A stretch of DNA of 64,000 nucleotides from Castellaniella sp040276065 (GCF_040276065.1 NZ_JBELOI010000013.1:36943-100942), one strand, 5' to 3'. Counted from the first letter of the stretch, positions 27,981 through 40,071 are shown. A program made the numbers and translations. The notes: a model not told the origin generated them from the sequence alone.

Positions 27981-29194
27981 AAAACGACGTCCTCGACACC
28001 CTCGGATCCTGGCACGCGGATTTCACCGCCGTCCGCCGCGCCATTCACGCCTGGCCCGAGCTGGCCTTCCAAGAGGTGCGCACGGCGGACACGGTGGCGC
28101 GCCTGCTGGAATCCTGGGGCATCGAGACGCATCGCGGCCTCGGCGTGACGGGCGTGGTCGGGCGCATCACCGGCCGCGCGCCCGGTGGGTCGATCGGCCT
28201 GCGCGCCGACATGGACGCCCTGCCCATGAGCGAATCCAACACCTTTGCACACGCCAGCCGCAACCCCGGCGTCATGCACGCCTGCGGTCATGACGGCCAC
28301 ACCGCCATGCTGCTGGCCGCCGCCCGCCACCTGGCCCACCACCGCGACTTCGAGGGCACGGTGCAGGTGATCTTCCAGCCGGCCGAAGAAGGCCAGGGCG
28401 GCGCGCAACGCATGATCGAGGACGGCTTATTCGACTTGTTCCCGGTCGAGGCCGTGTTTGGCATGCACAACTGGCCCGGCATTCCGGCCGGCTCGTTCGC
28501 CCTGACCGAAGGCCCCATCATGGCCTCTAGCAGTACCTTCGAGGCCATCATCACCGGCCGTGGCGCCCACGCCGCCATGCCGCACTTGGGCGCCGATCCG
28601 GTCGTCGCCGCCGCGCAGCTCACCCTGGCCTACCAGAACATCCTTACGCGCGACCTGGACCCGCTCGAGCCCGCCGTCATCAGCGTCACCCAGATCCATA
28701 CCGGCTCAGCCGACAACGTCATCCCCGACCAGGCGGTCCTGCGCGGCACCACGCGCACCCTGTCGGCGCACGCGCTGGATCTGATCGAGGCACGCATGGG
28801 CGAAATCACCCGGGGACTCGGGGACGCCCTGCGCTGCACCACCGAATTCCGCTTCGACCGACGCTATCCCGCCACCGTCAACCACCCGGCCGAGTCGGCG
28901 TTCTGTACCGAGGTGCTGTGCGAGCTGGTCGGCGCGGAGCACGTCCAGACCGGCGTCCGGCCCTCCATGGGCGCCGAGGATTTCGCATTCATGCTGCAAG
29001 CCCGCCCGGGCTGCTACGTCTGGATCGGCAACGGCACCGGCGACCATCGCGAGGCTGGCCACGGGCTGGGGCCCTGCACTCTGCACAACGGTAGCTACGA
29101 TTTCAACGATGATCTGATTCCGCTGGGCGCCGCATACTGGGTGATGCTCGCGCGCCGCTGGCTCGAACGCCGCCGGCCCGAGCCTCCGGGCTGA
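27977..29194 (+). CDS. M20-family amidohydrolase (hippurate hydrolase-like)
   Basis: Metallo-amidohydrolase of 405 residues. GLRADMDALPM, MHACGHDGHTAMLL, FQPAEEGQGGA, FGMHNWPGIPAGSFA and the C-terminal SMGAEDFAFMLQ are M20D/hippuricase hallmarks with Cys/His/Glu metal ligands intact. It should hydrolyse N-acyl amino acids or similar amides in the cytoplasm. Its ATG overlaps the inositol-phosphatase stop, suggesting coupled expression. Confidence 0.93.
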   Translation: MKNDVLDTLGSWHADFTAVRRAIHAWPELAFQEVRTADTVARLLESWGIETHRGLGVTGVVGRITGRAPGGSIGLRADMDALPMSESNTFAHASRNPGVMHACGHDGHTAMLLAAARHLAHHRDFEGTVQVIFQPAEEGQGGAQRMIEDGLFDLFPVEAVFGMHNWPGIPAGSFALTEGPIMASSSTFEAIITGRGAHAAMPHLGADPVVAAAQLTLAYQNILTRDLDPLEPAVISVTQIHTGSADNVIPDQAVLRGTTRTLSAHALDLIEARMGEITRGLGDALRCTTEFRFDRRYPATVNHPAESAFCTEVLCELVGAEHVQTGVRPSMGAEDFAFMLQARPGCYVWIGNGTGDHREAGHGLGPCTLHNGSYDFNDDLIPLGAAYWVMLARRWLERRRPEPPG

Positions 29195-29215
29195 CACCGT
29201 TTCACCTTAAAGCTT

Positions 29216-29230
29216 GCCGTAAAATACGGC
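29216..29230. promoter_or_regulatory. Short palindrome upstream of the thioesterase gene
   Basis: GCCGTA and TACGGC flank AAA, a 6-bp inverted repeat that contains a TAAAAT hexamer resembling a -10 box. It may mark a promoter/operator for the thioesterase-mgtE pair; no convincing -35 was seen. Confidence 0.25.
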
Positions 29231-29296
29231 GACCTCCGGGTGCCCTGCCCCGACGACCCCACGCCGCCCGGCGACCGCAACGCGAAAGGCCTCCCC

Positions 29297-29701
29297 ATGA
29301 CCCCAGACACGCCCACCACCCTGCCTGCCCCCGAGCGCCATGCGATCTTGCGCGTCATGCCCATGCCCGCAGACGCCAACATCCATGGCGACGTCTTCGG
29401 CGGCTGGATCATGTCCCAGGTCGACATCGCCGCCTCCATCCCGGCGGCGCGCCGCGCCGGCGGACGGGTGGCGACCATCGCCGTCAACGCGTTCACCTTC
29501 AAGCAGCCGGTGTTCGTCGGCGACCTGCTCAGCTTCTATGCCGACATCGTCCGCACCGGGCGCACCTCGATCACCGTGGCGGTCGAGGTCTATGCCGAGC
29601 GTCAGCGCCTGTCCGCCGAGGTCGTCAAAGTCACCGAGGCGATACTGACCTACGTGGCCACCGACGACCAGCGGCGCAGCCGCCCCCTGCCGCCGATCTG
29701 A
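29297..29701 (+). CDS. Acyl-CoA thioesterase (YciA-like hotdog fold)
   Basis: The 134-residue hotdog protein contains ANIHGDVFGGWIMSQVDIAA, with the catalytic Asp of the YciA type, and VAVNAFTFKQPVFVGDLLSFY-like strand order (VATIAVNAFTFKQPV, GDLLSFYADIV). It should cleave acyl-CoA to acid and CoA. Length and motif order match YciA closely. ATG 29297 fits the conserved N-terminus; it lies 13 nt before mgtE. Confidence 0.92.
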   Translation: MTPDTPTTLPAPERHAILRVMPMPADANIHGDVFGGWIMSQVDIAASIPAARRAGGRVATIAVNAFTFKQPVFVGDLLSFYADIVRTGRTSITVAVEVYAERQRLSAEVVKVTEAILTYVATDDQRRSRPLPPI

Positions 29702-29714
29702 CCCCGGGACGACC

Positions 29715-31193
29715 ATGCCGGATATCCAGGACAGCCCGGAAAGCATGCCGCTGATCATCCCCCGTCGCCTCGACCCGGAGGATGCGCAACTGGCGCTGCA
29801 GGAACTACAGGCGATCCTGAAGCGCCAGGAGGTCGTGGACGCGATCGCCCAACGCCAGCACGAGGACGAGGACGCCTCGAACCTGCTCGAAGGCATGTTG
29901 CAGCGCCAGCACGAGGACGAGATCCGCCAGATCATCAACGCGCTGCACCCGGCCGACATTGCCTTCATCCTGGAATCGCTGCCTGTGCTGCAACGCCAGG
30001 TGGTCTGGCAACTCGTCGGCCAGGAACACGACGCCGACGTGCTGCTGGAGGTCGAGGATTGGGTCCGCGAATCGCTGATCGAGTCCATGGACCACGAGGA
30101 CTTGATCGCCGCGACCGAGACCATGGACGCGGACGAGATCGCGGACATCGCGCCGGACCTCCCGCCGGACGTCATCGCCGAGGTGCAGAAAGGCCTGACC
30201 GAGGCCGAGCGCGCGCAGTTGATCGAGGCCATGGGCTACCCCGAGGACACGGTCGGCGCCATCATGGATTTCGAGATGGTGCGCGTACGCGAGGACGTGA
30301 CGCTGGAGGTGGTGCTGCGCTACCTGCGCCGTCTGCACGAGCTCCCAGACCATACCGACCAGGTGTTCGTAGTCGACCGGCTGGACCGCCTGCGCGGCAC
30401 GCTCTACTTGTCCAAACTGCTGGTGAGCGAACCAGAGTCCCTGGTGGCCGACGTGATGAAGGCCGACTTCCTGAGCCTCAATCCGCTGGACTCGGACGCC
30501 GACGCGGCCGGCGCCTTCGAGCGCTACGACCTGGTGTCCGCGCCGGTGGTCGACGACCAGGGCCGCCTGATCGGCCGGGTGACCATCGCCGAGGTCGTGG
30601 ACGTGCTGCAAGAAGACTCGCACGAGCAGGAACTGTCGCGCGCCGGCCTGCAAGAAGAGGACATCTTCGCACCGGTGCTCAGCGCGCTGCGCAACCGCGC
30701 GCCCTGGCTCCTGATCAACCTGTGCACGGCCTCGATCGCCTCGCTGGTGGCCTCGCGCTTCGAGGACACGGTCAGCCGCATCGTGATACTCGCGTTCCTG
30801 ATGTCGATTGTTGCCGGGATCGGCGGCAACTCGGGCAACCAGACCATGACCATGATCATCCGCGCCATGGCGATGGGCCGCGTGACCGGCGCCAATGTCT
30901 GGCAACTGGTCAAGCGTGAACTGCAGGTGACTTTCCTGGTGGGCGCCTGCGGCAGCCTGGTGGCAGCGACCTTCGCCTGGGTGATCTCGGACTCGTACGC
31001 GGTGGCCGGCGTGATGATGGCGGCGATGGTCGGCAATATGTTGATCGGCGCGGCGCTGGGCGTGCTCATCCCGCTGCTGCGCGACCGGTTCGGCAAGGAT
31101 CCGGCGGTGGGGTCCTCGGTGCTGTTGACCTTCGCGACGGACTCGCTGGGTTTCTTTCTGTTCCTGGGGCTGGCGACGATTTTCCTGTTGTGA
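29715..31193 (+). CDS. mgtE: Magnesium transporter MgtE
   Basis: Mg2+ channel of the MgtE family, 492 residues. The N domain of acidic helical repeats (about 1-145; INALHPADIAFILESLP), the paired CBS domains (about 150-285; VGAIMDFEMVRV, DADAAGAFERYDLVSAPVVDD) and five hydrophobic helices at the C-terminus (APWLLINL, VAGIGGNSGNQTMTMIIRAMAMG) are all present. The GNSGNQ pore-lining motif is intact. Gating by cytosolic Mg2+ through the acidic N/CBS domains is known for the family. Confidence 0.96.
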   Translation: MPDIQDSPESMPLIIPRRLDPEDAQLALQELQAILKRQEVVDAIAQRQHEDEDASNLLEGMLQRQHEDEIRQIINALHPADIAFILESLPVLQRQVVWQLVGQEHDADVLLEVEDWVRESLIESMDHEDLIAATETMDADEIADIAPDLPPDVIAEVQKGLTEAERAQLIEAMGYPEDTVGAIMDFEMVRVREDVTLEVVLRYLRRLHELPDHTDQVFVVDRLDRLRGTLYLSKLLVSEPESLVADVMKADFLSLNPLDSDADAAGAFERYDLVSAPVVDDQGRLIGRVTIAEVVDVLQEDSHEQELSRAGLQEEDIFAPVLSALRNRAPWLLINLCTASIASLVASRFEDTVSRIVILAFLMSIVAGIGGNSGNQTMTMIIRAMAMGRVTGANVWQLVKRELQVTFLVGACGSLVAATFAWVISDSYAVAGVMMAAMVGNMLIGAALGVLIPLLRDRFGKDPAVGSSVLLTFATDSLGFFLFLGLATIFLL

Positions 31194-31280
31194 GGGATTC
31201 CTGCCTCAAGCGCACAAAAGCAGCGGGAGCCGCAGCCCCCACTCACCGCCCTCACGCCCACAAGGCAATACGCCTGAACC

Positions 31281-34040
<2,760 letters not shown>

Positions 34041-34131
34041 GTCGTGTCATCGGTTCGAGCCCTGGGATGGTCCCCGAGCCCGGTTGCGTGGACGCGGCCG
34101 CCCGACGGCTGCCGCAGGTAAACGATGCAGT

Positions 34132-35124
34132 TTAACGCAGCTCGGAGGCTGTCGCATCGGAAGCCCCCTCTGTGGCCAGCGCGCCGGACCGCGCCAGGCG
34201 CAGGTCCGGCGCGCCCTGCGGCGCCCCGATAAAGAGCGCCGGATCCAGGGGATAGCCGGCCATGCGCACCTCAAAGTGCAGGTGCGCTCCCGTCGAGCGT
34301 CCGGTATTGCCCACGCGCGCGATCAACTGTCCCTGGCGGACAATATCCCCGGGCTTGACCGCGAGCGAGGAGGCGTGCGCATAGCGGGTGCTCAGTCCGT
34401 TGCCGTGGTCGATCTCGACCATCTTGCCATAGCCACGCACGGTGCCCGCGCGCAGGACGAGGCCGCCCGATGCCGCTTGGATCGGCGTTCCGCGGGGCGC
34501 GACGAAGTCCAGGCCCTCGTGCATGCCGTGGCGGCCGCTGACCGGATTGCGTCGCCAACCAAAGGATGAACTGAGGTACGGATAGTCGACCGGCGACAGC
34601 GTCGGCAGGCTGGCCTCGAGACCGGCGCGACTGGACATCGCGGCATCGATCAACGCGTAGGAGTCCTCCTGCACTGACACCCGATCACGCAGCGCGTCGA
34701 TCCTGCGGCCCAGCACCTCGGCCGACCCCGGCGCCCCGCCCTCGAGCCAATCGGAGGGGATGTCGTCCATCACCGGCGCCGCGTCGGCATCGCCGGCGGC
34801 CTGGTCGAGTTCGGGGGCGCTATGGGAAAGGCCCGCGGCATCGGTCACACGCTGCCGCACCGCGTCCATGGCGATCAGACGGGCCTGAAGCTCGCCGAGT
34901 TTGGCCGCCAAGCCCGCGATGCTGTCGTCGATAAGCGTGGATTCCCGGCTCAGGCGCTGATCCAGCGCATGTAGGCTCCCGGGATCGAGGCTGGCCGCCG
35001 AAGCCGTGCGCGCCTGCCACTGCGCCCCGCCCCAGGCCGCCGCCGCCAGGGCGAACCCGCCGGCCAGGACCTTGAGCGCCTTGGCGTTAGAATGCCCCAG
35101 ACGGGACAGGAAAGTATGAGTCAT
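34132..35124 (-). CDS. M23-family (LytM) peptidase, membrane-anchored
   Basis: The 330-residue protein has an N-terminal hydrophobic segment (ALKVLAGGFALAAAAWGG, about 15-34), a helical/coiled-coil region of about 150 residues, and a C-terminal LytM domain. The zinc ligands appear intact (HGMHEGLDF and GAHLHFEVRM, giving His, Asp and HxH), so it should be an active endopeptidase on peptidoglycan cross-links rather than an EnvC-like activator. Between lpxC and secA, a usual place for such a gene in Bordetella relatives. Confidence 0.9.
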   Translation of the reverse strand: MTHTFLSRLGHSNAKALKVLAGGFALAAAAWGGAQWQARTASAASLDPGSLHALDQRLSRESTLIDDSIAGLAAKLGELQARLIAMDAVRQRVTDAAGLSHSAPELDQAAGDADAAPVMDDIPSDWLEGGAPGSAEVLGRRIDALRDRVSVQEDSYALIDAAMSSRAGLEASLPTLSPVDYPYLSSSFGWRRNPVSGRHGMHEGLDFVAPRGTPIQAASGGLVLRAGTVRGYGKMVEIDHGNGLSTRYAHASSLAVKPGDIVRQGQLIARVGNTGRSTGAHLHFEVRMAGYPLDPALFIGAPQGAPDLRLARSGALATEGASDATASELR

Positions 35125-35154
35125 TCATCACCATCGTTCAGGAATTGATCCGAC

Positions 35155-35631
35155 ATGAGCCGCGGCCCTCGATCCGCCCACGGCGGGACACCCGCGTCCG
35201 GCGCCCTGCCGCTGGACTGGATCGCGGCCGACCAGCGCGGCGCGGGCATCCTGGATGTCGCGCGCCACCTGATGGCGGCCGAGGCGCTGTTGGCGCAGGT
35301 GCTGCCCCCGGGGCTGGCGCGCTATTGCAAGGCGGCCCTGATTGACAGACAGCGCCTGACGATTTCGGTTCCCAGCCCCGCGCATGCCGCCCGCCTGCGC
35401 CAGTTGGCGCCCACGGCTGCGGCCCACCTGCGTGCCGCCGGATGGCCGGTCGAGGACATTGTCGTACGGATCGACGCCGGGCTCGCCCGGCTGACGACAA
35501 AACAGCCCCTTCGGCAAGCCGAGGGGCTGGGTGAACACGCACTGGATTCATTCGAAGCCCTGCGCCGTTCACTGCGGCCGGGGCCGCTGGCCGACGCCAT
35601 CGGTCGGCTGCTACGCCACCACCGCCAATGA
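35155..35631 (+). CDS. DciA-like (DUF721) protein
   Basis: A 158-residue DUF721 protein: QVLPPGLARYCKAALIDRQRLTISVPSPAHAARLRQL is the characteristic region (residues about 45-82). In bacteria lacking DnaC/DnaI, DciA-type proteins load the replicative helicase DnaB; that role is inferred here. It is the only plus-strand gene in the dcw-secA block, divergent from the M23 gene and convergent with lpxC, with only 4 nt between stops. The lpxC terminator lies inside its coding sequence. Confidence 0.75.
   Translation: MSRGPRSAHGGTPASGALPLDWIAADQRGAGILDVARHLMAAEALLAQVLPPGLARYCKAALIDRQRLTISVPSPAHAARLRQLAPTAAAHLRAAGWPVEDIVVRIDAGLARLTTKQPLRQAEGLGEHALDSFEALRRSLRPGPLADAIGRLLRHHRQ
35496..35529 (-). terminator. 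Rho-independent terminator for lpxC, inside the dciA-like gene
   Basis: CAGCCCC at 35503-35509 pairs with GGGGCTG at 35523-35529, and a second short stem TCGG/CCGA extends it after a one-base bulge. On the minus strand the hairpin is followed by TTTTGTCG. It lies about 107 nt past the lpxC stop, within the convergent coding sequence. Confidence 0.65.
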
Positions 35632-35635
35632 ACCG

Positions 35636-36556
35636 TCAGGCCAGTTGCCAATCGCGGGTAAAGGCGGCCGGCGCCGCCGGCGACTCGTAGCTGACGAGTT
35701 CCCAGGCATCCTGCCGCGCCAACAGGGCGCGCACGAGCTGGTTGTTCATGGCATGCCCGGACTTGCAGGCGACATAGCGCGCCACCAGCGGCTTGCCGGC
35801 TAGGTACAGGTCGCCGATGGCGTCGAGGATCTTGTGTTTGACGAACTCGTCGGCATAGCGCAGACCGTCGGTGTTGAGCACCCGGTACTCGTCCATCACG
35901 ATGGCATTGTCGAGACTGCCGCCGCGGGCCAGGCCCATCGAGCGCAGGGCCTCGACCTCGCTGGCGAACCCGAAGGTGCGCGCGCGCGCAATGGTTTTGA
36001 CGTAGGAATCGTGGGCAAAATCCACCTCGGCCGTATTGGCCGTTGAATCGATGGCGGGATGCCTGAAATCAATGGAGAACGACAGCGCAAAACCGTCGTA
36101 GGGCTCGAGGCGTGCCCATTTTTGCTGGTCGCCCTCGCCTTCACGCACCTCGACGGGCTCGAGCACCCGCAGAAAGCGCTTGGGCGCGGCCTGTTCCTGC
36201 AGGCCGGCCGACCGCAGCAGGTAGACGAATGTGCCGGCGCTGCCGTCCATGATGGGGACTTCCTCGGCATTCAGGTCCACGTGCAGATTGTCCACCCCGA
36301 GGCCGGCCAGGGCCGACATGAGGTGCTCGACCGTCGATACCCGCACATCGCCCTGCTGCAGCACCGAGGCCATGCGCGTGTCGCCCACCGCATCAGCGCG
36401 GGCGGGCAGGTCCACCACCTGGGGTAGGTCGACGCGATGGAACACGATGCCCGTGTTGGGCTGGGCCGGACGCAGCGTGAGATCCACACGGCGGCCAGAA
36501 TGCAGGCCCACGCCCTTGGTGGAAATCGCTTGTTTGATGGTGCGCTGAAGAAGCAT
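35636..36556 (-). CDS. lpxC: UDP-3-O-acyl-N-acetylglucosamine deacetylase
   Basis: Committed step of lipid A synthesis, a zinc deacetylase. The 306-residue product begins MLLQRTIKQAISTKGVGLHSG, with VEHLMSALAGLGVDN (first zinc His), HKILDAIGDLYLAG (second His and Asp) and CKSGHAMNN (catalytic His). Start 36556 is fixed by the conserved N-terminus. Follows ftsZ after 241 nt and probably has its own promoter. Confidence 0.98.
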   Translation of the reverse strand: MLLQRTIKQAISTKGVGLHSGRRVDLTLRPAQPNTGIVFHRVDLPQVVDLPARADAVGDTRMASVLQQGDVRVSTVEHLMSALAGLGVDNLHVDLNAEEVPIMDGSAGTFVYLLRSAGLQEQAAPKRFLRVLEPVEVREGEGDQQKWARLEPYDGFALSFSIDFRHPAIDSTANTAEVDFAHDSYVKTIARARTFGFASEVEALRSMGLARGGSLDNAIVMDEYRVLNTDGLRYADEFVKHKILDAIGDLYLAGKPLVARYVACKSGHAMNNQLVRALLARQDAWELVSYESPAAPAAFTRDWQLA

Positions 36557-36621
36557 GAAGGCAACCAGTGAATTGCGAGGAGATGGCGCGGCAAATCCCG
36601 TCCATCTGCATAGACCCCCGT

Positions 36622-36643
36622 ATTGTAACCAAAACCCGGGTTT
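36622..36643 (-). promoter_or_regulatory. Candidate lpxC promoter with a palindrome in the spacer
   Basis: On the minus strand TACAAT (36627-36622) is a good -10. A perfect 12-bp palindrome AAACCCGGGTTT lies at 36632-36643, just upstream, where the spacer of the promoter would be. The -35 is weak, which is common when an activator or repressor controls access. Leader length to lpxC would be about 60 nt. Confidence 0.45.
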
Positions 36644-36700
36644 ACCACTATGTTTTTTATTCTTGAAGCATCCGGATCTTGCCGCATCGAGGCGAAGGCA

Positions 36701-36726
36701 CGCGCCCCCCCAGGGGAAGGGGCGCG
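36701..36726. repeat. GC-rich hairpin after ftsZ
   Basis: CGCGCCCC (36701-36708) pairs with GGGGCGCG (36719-36726), 72 nt past the ftsZ stop. No U-tract follows on the minus strand, so it is not a standard terminator; it may protect the 3' end of the dcw mRNA. Confidence 0.35.
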
Positions 36727-36797
36727 CGCGCCAGCCGCTACGATCCGCCGCGGACGGCGGGTCGATATGTGAGAGGCGGACGAAGCGGGGAAACCGC

Positions 36798-37961
36798 TCA
36801 GTCCGCCTGCTTGCGCAAGAACGCCGGAATGTCGAAGTGGTCCATTCCCGCGGTCTCGAGCGCCCGCACCTGGGCCGAGGCATTGCTGCGCGGATTGCGC
36901 ATCACCGACGGCACGTCGGTGTTGGCGAAACCGCCGGCCAGGGGCAGATTGTCCGTGCCGGTGCGCTGGGCCTCGACATTGTTGGAGACGAGCTGCGGAC
37001 GGCTATTGCCGGCACCCAGGCCCGTGGCCACCACTGTCACCCGCAGGTTCTCGCCCATGGACTCATCGTAGGCGGTGCCGAAGATCACCGTCGCATCCTC
37101 GGACGCGTAGCTGCGGATGGTGTCCATGATCTCGCGGGTCTCGCGCATCTTGAGGGTGCGGCTGGCCGTGATGTTGACCAGGATGCCGCGCGCGCCGTGC
37201 AGATCCACGCCTTCGAGCAGCGGGCAGGCAATGGCGTGCTCCGCGGCCACGCGGGCACGGTCGGCGCCGGCCGACACCGACGTCCCCATCATGGCCTGGC
37301 CTTGCTCGCCCATGATGGTCTTGACGTCTTCGAAGTCGACGTTCACATTGCCTTCGACATTGATGATCTCGGCAATGCCGGCGCAGGCGTTGTGCAGCAC
37401 ATCGTCGGCGGCCTGGAAGCAGTCCTCCTGGGTGGCATCGTCATCCATGAGCTCGTACAGGTTCTCGTTGAGGACCACCACCAGCGAATGCACATGCTTG
37501 CCCAGTTCGCGGATGCCGTCCTCGGCCATCTTCATCCGCTTGGCGCCTTCGAACATGAAGGGCTTGGTCACCACGCCCACCGTCAGGATGCCCAATTCCT
37601 TGGCCACTTCGGCCACCACGGGGCCCGCGCCGGTGCCCGTGCCACCGCCCATGCCGGCCGTGATGAAGACCATGTGCGCACCCGTGAGCGCCGCGCGAAT
37701 TTCCTCACGCGCGGTTTCGGCCGCGGCGCGCCCCTGCTCAGGTTTGGCGCCAGCGCCCAGTCCGGAGCGGCCCAGGCGGATCTGCACAGGCGCCTCGCTG
37801 GTCGCGAGCGCCTGGCCATCGGTATTGGCGCAGATGAAGTCCACGCCCTGCACACCCGAACGGATCATATGGGACACGGCATTGCCGCCCGCCCCGCCCA
37901 CACCGACGACCTTGATCACGGTGCCATTGCTGCTGGTATCCAGCATTTCAAAGTTCATCAT
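36798..37961 (-). CDS. ftsZ: Cell division protein FtsZ
   Basis: Tubulin-like GTPase that forms the Z-ring. The 387-residue product begins MMNFEMLDTSSNG, with GVGGAGGNAV, the tubulin signature GMGGGTGTGAGP and the conserved C-terminal peptide MDHFDIPAFLRKQ that binds FtsA and ZipA. Start 37961 is chosen because GAGGGAG lies 6 nt upstream; a start five codons earlier lacks that spacing. It is separated from ftsA by 83 nt, enough for a private promoter. Confidence 0.98.
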   Translation of the reverse strand: MMNFEMLDTSSNGTVIKVVGVGGAGGNAVSHMIRSGVQGVDFICANTDGQALATSEAPVQIRLGRSGLGAGAKPEQGRAAAETAREEIRAALTGAHMVFITAGMGGGTGTGAGPVVAEVAKELGILTVGVVTKPFMFEGAKRMKMAEDGIRELGKHVHSLVVVLNENLYELMDDDATQEDCFQAADDVLHNACAGIAEIINVEGNVNVDFEDVKTIMGEQGQAMMGTSVSAGADRARVAAEHAIACPLLEGVDLHGARGILVNITASRTLKMRETREIMDTIRSYASEDATVIFGTAYDESMGENLRVTVVATGLGAGNSRPQLVSNNVEAQRTGTDNLPLAGGFANTDVPSVMRNPRSNASAQVRALETAGMDHFDIPAFLRKQAD

Positions 37962-38044
37962 GGATGACTCCCTCACATATCGAAAAATACAAACAACTTC
38001 CCCTGAACTGCCGTGTGGCTTTCTTTAGGTTCCGCCGCCGGCCC

Positions 38045-39271
38045 CTAATTCATGAACCACTCTTTCATGCGGGCAAAAATGGACTTGACCGCCCCCTTTT
38101 GCTGCGCAACCTTGCGACCACGGGCGCGCTGCATGCGCGCCTCGGTCAACAATCCCATCACCGTCGAGAAGCGCGGATTGCGCATCACGTCGGACAAACT
38201 GCCCTCGTACATCGGCACGGCCACGCGCACGGGCTTGAGGAACACGTCCTCGGCCAGCTCCACCATGCCGGGCATGAGGGCGGTCCCTCCGGTCAGCACC
38301 ACACCCGAGGACAGCAGCTCTTCGTAGCCGGATTCGCGCACCACCTGCTGCACGAAACCGAACAGCTCCTCCATGCGCGGCTCGATCACCGCGCCCAGGG
38401 CCTGGCGCTTGACGCTGCGATTCGGACGATCGCCCAGGCCCGGCACCTCGATCATTTCGTCGGCGTGGGCCAGCACCTGCTTGGCGATGCCGTGGCGCAG
38501 CTTGATCTCCTCGGCATCCGGCGTGGGCGTGCGCAGCATGGCCGCGATATCGCTGGTCACCTGGTCGCCCGCGATCGGGATCACCGAGGTGTGGCGGATC
38601 GCGCCGCCGGTGTAGATGGCGATGTCGGTCGTCCCGCCGCCGATGTCCACCAGCACCACGCCGAGCTCTTTCTCGTCGATCGTCAGGCACGACAGGCTGG
38701 AGGCCAGGGGCTGCAGAATCAGGTCCTGCACCTCGAGGCCGCAACGGCGCACGCACTTGACGATGTTCTGCGCCGCGCTGACCGCGCCGGTGACGATGTG
38801 CACGCGCACCTCAAGGCGCATGCCGCTCATGCCGATGGGTTCGCGGATGTCCTCCTGCCCATCGACGATGAACTCCTGCGTCAGCACGTGCAGCACTTGC
38901 TGGTCGGTCGGGATGTTCACCGCCTTGGCGGTTTCGATGACGCGCGCCACGTCGGTGGCCGTCACCTCCTTATCCTTGACGGCGACCATGCCGCTGGAAT
39001 TGAAGCTCGTGATGTGACTGCCCGCGATCCCGGTGAATACCTCGCGGATCTTGCAATCGGCCATCAGCTCGGCCTCCTCCAGCGCACGCTGGATGGAGTT
39101 GACGGTGGACTCGATGTTCACCACGACGCCCTTGCGCATGCCTTCGGATTCGTGCTGGCCCAGGCCAAGCACCTCGAACCCCCCATCTGGCAGGATTTCG
39201 GCGACGACGGCGGCCACCTTGCTGGTGCCGATATCGAGTGCAACGATCAGGTCTTTGATGTCACGGGTCAT
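38045..39271 (-). CDS. ftsA: Cell division protein FtsA
   Basis: Actin-like protein of 408 residues that tethers FtsZ to the membrane. LIVALDIGTSKVAAVVAEI (phosphate 1), VLVDIGGGTTDIAIY (phosphate 2) and VLTGGTALMPGMVELAE are the actin-fold motifs; the last 15 residues (SIFARMKEWFMN) are the amphipathic membrane-targeting helix. Its ATG overlaps the ftsQ stop. Confidence 0.98.
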   Translation of the reverse strand: MTRDIKDLIVALDIGTSKVAAVVAEILPDGGFEVLGLGQHESEGMRKGVVVNIESTVNSIQRALEEAELMADCKIREVFTGIAGSHITSFNSSGMVAVKDKEVTATDVARVIETAKAVNIPTDQQVLHVLTQEFIVDGQEDIREPIGMSGMRLEVRVHIVTGAVSAAQNIVKCVRRCGLEVQDLILQPLASSLSCLTIDEKELGVVLVDIGGGTTDIAIYTGGAIRHTSVIPIAGDQVTSDIAAMLRTPTPDAEEIKLRHGIAKQVLAHADEMIEVPGLGDRPNRSVKRQALGAVIEPRMEELFGFVQQVVRESGYEELLSSGVVLTGGTALMPGMVELAEDVFLKPVRVAVPMYEGSLSDVMRNPRFSTVMGLLTEARMQRARGRKVAQQKGAVKSIFARMKEWFMN

Positions 39272-40071
39272 GGCTTTCGAGGTTTTGGAGTAGCTTGGGT
39301 TTCAGGGGCCAGCGTGATGGCAAAGCCATTGGAATAGCGCAGGTCGGCGCTGGCGATCACGCGCTCGCCCAGCCGCCTGGACAGCGCCGGCCAGGCCTGG
39401 ACGAAGCGCTCCATGCGCATGGCAAACGGCAGGGCGCCCGAGCGTCCGTGGGGATCGGTGGTATCGGCCGCCGGGTCGCGTCCCAGGCGCAGACGCACGC
39501 CGTCCGAGAGTTGGACCTCCCAGGCATAGCGCGCACTGAGGGTGGCTTCGCGCACCCGCAGGTCCAGGGGCGCGAACCAGCGGGCGATCTCGGCATAGCG
39601 CTGGACCACCAACCGCTCGGAACTCGCCGGGCCATTGAGCTGAGGCAGCCACAAATCGTCGGGCAATTCGCCCTGATTTGCCGTGAAGGCCTCGCCCCAG
39701 GTGTTGATCATCTGGTTTTCGTTCCAGAGCGCCAGGGGCTGCTGCTCCTCGATGCGCACGCGCAGGATGTCGGGCCAGACCCGCTGGACGCTCGCATGCC
39801 GCACCCAAGGGGTCGACTCGATCTTGTGGCGCACCTCGTCCAGGTTCAGCAGAAAGAAATTGCCCTGCACCTGGCCGGCCAGCGCCGTGCGCAGGCTCAA
39901 GGGGGTGACGTATTGCAGGCCGGCGGCCGCCACCGGCGCAATCTCGATGCGGGCGATCGTGAAGTACGGCCGGCGCACCGCCCACGCCAGCGCACCCGCC
40001 AGCATCGCCAGCACGGCGAGCAGCGCAAGCGCATTGGCGATCAGATTGGTCAGGCGGGCATCGGCGAACAC
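39268..40071 (-). CDS. ftsQ: Cell division protein FtsQ
   Basis: Bitopic divisome protein of 267 residues: short cytoplasmic tail, one transmembrane helix (ANALALLAVLAMLAGALAWAV, about 11-31), then a POTRA domain starting IARIEIAPVAAAGLQYVTPLSLR and the beta domain with VRIEEQQPLALWNENQMINTWGE. It nucleates the FtsQLB subcomplex with FtsL encoded upstream. Follows ddl after 15 nt. Confidence 0.95.
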   Translation of the reverse strand: MFADARLTNLIANALALLAVLAMLAGALAWAVRRPYFTIARIEIAPVAAAGLQYVTPLSLRTALAGQVQGNFFLLNLDEVRHKIESTPWVRHASVQRVWPDILRVRIEEQQPLALWNENQMINTWGEAFTANQGELPDDLWLPQLNGPASSERLVVQRYAEIARWFAPLDLRVREATLSARYAWEVQLSDGVRLRLGRDPAADTTDPHGRSGALPFAMRMERFVQAWPALSRRLGERVIASADLRYSNGFAITLAPETQATPKPRKP

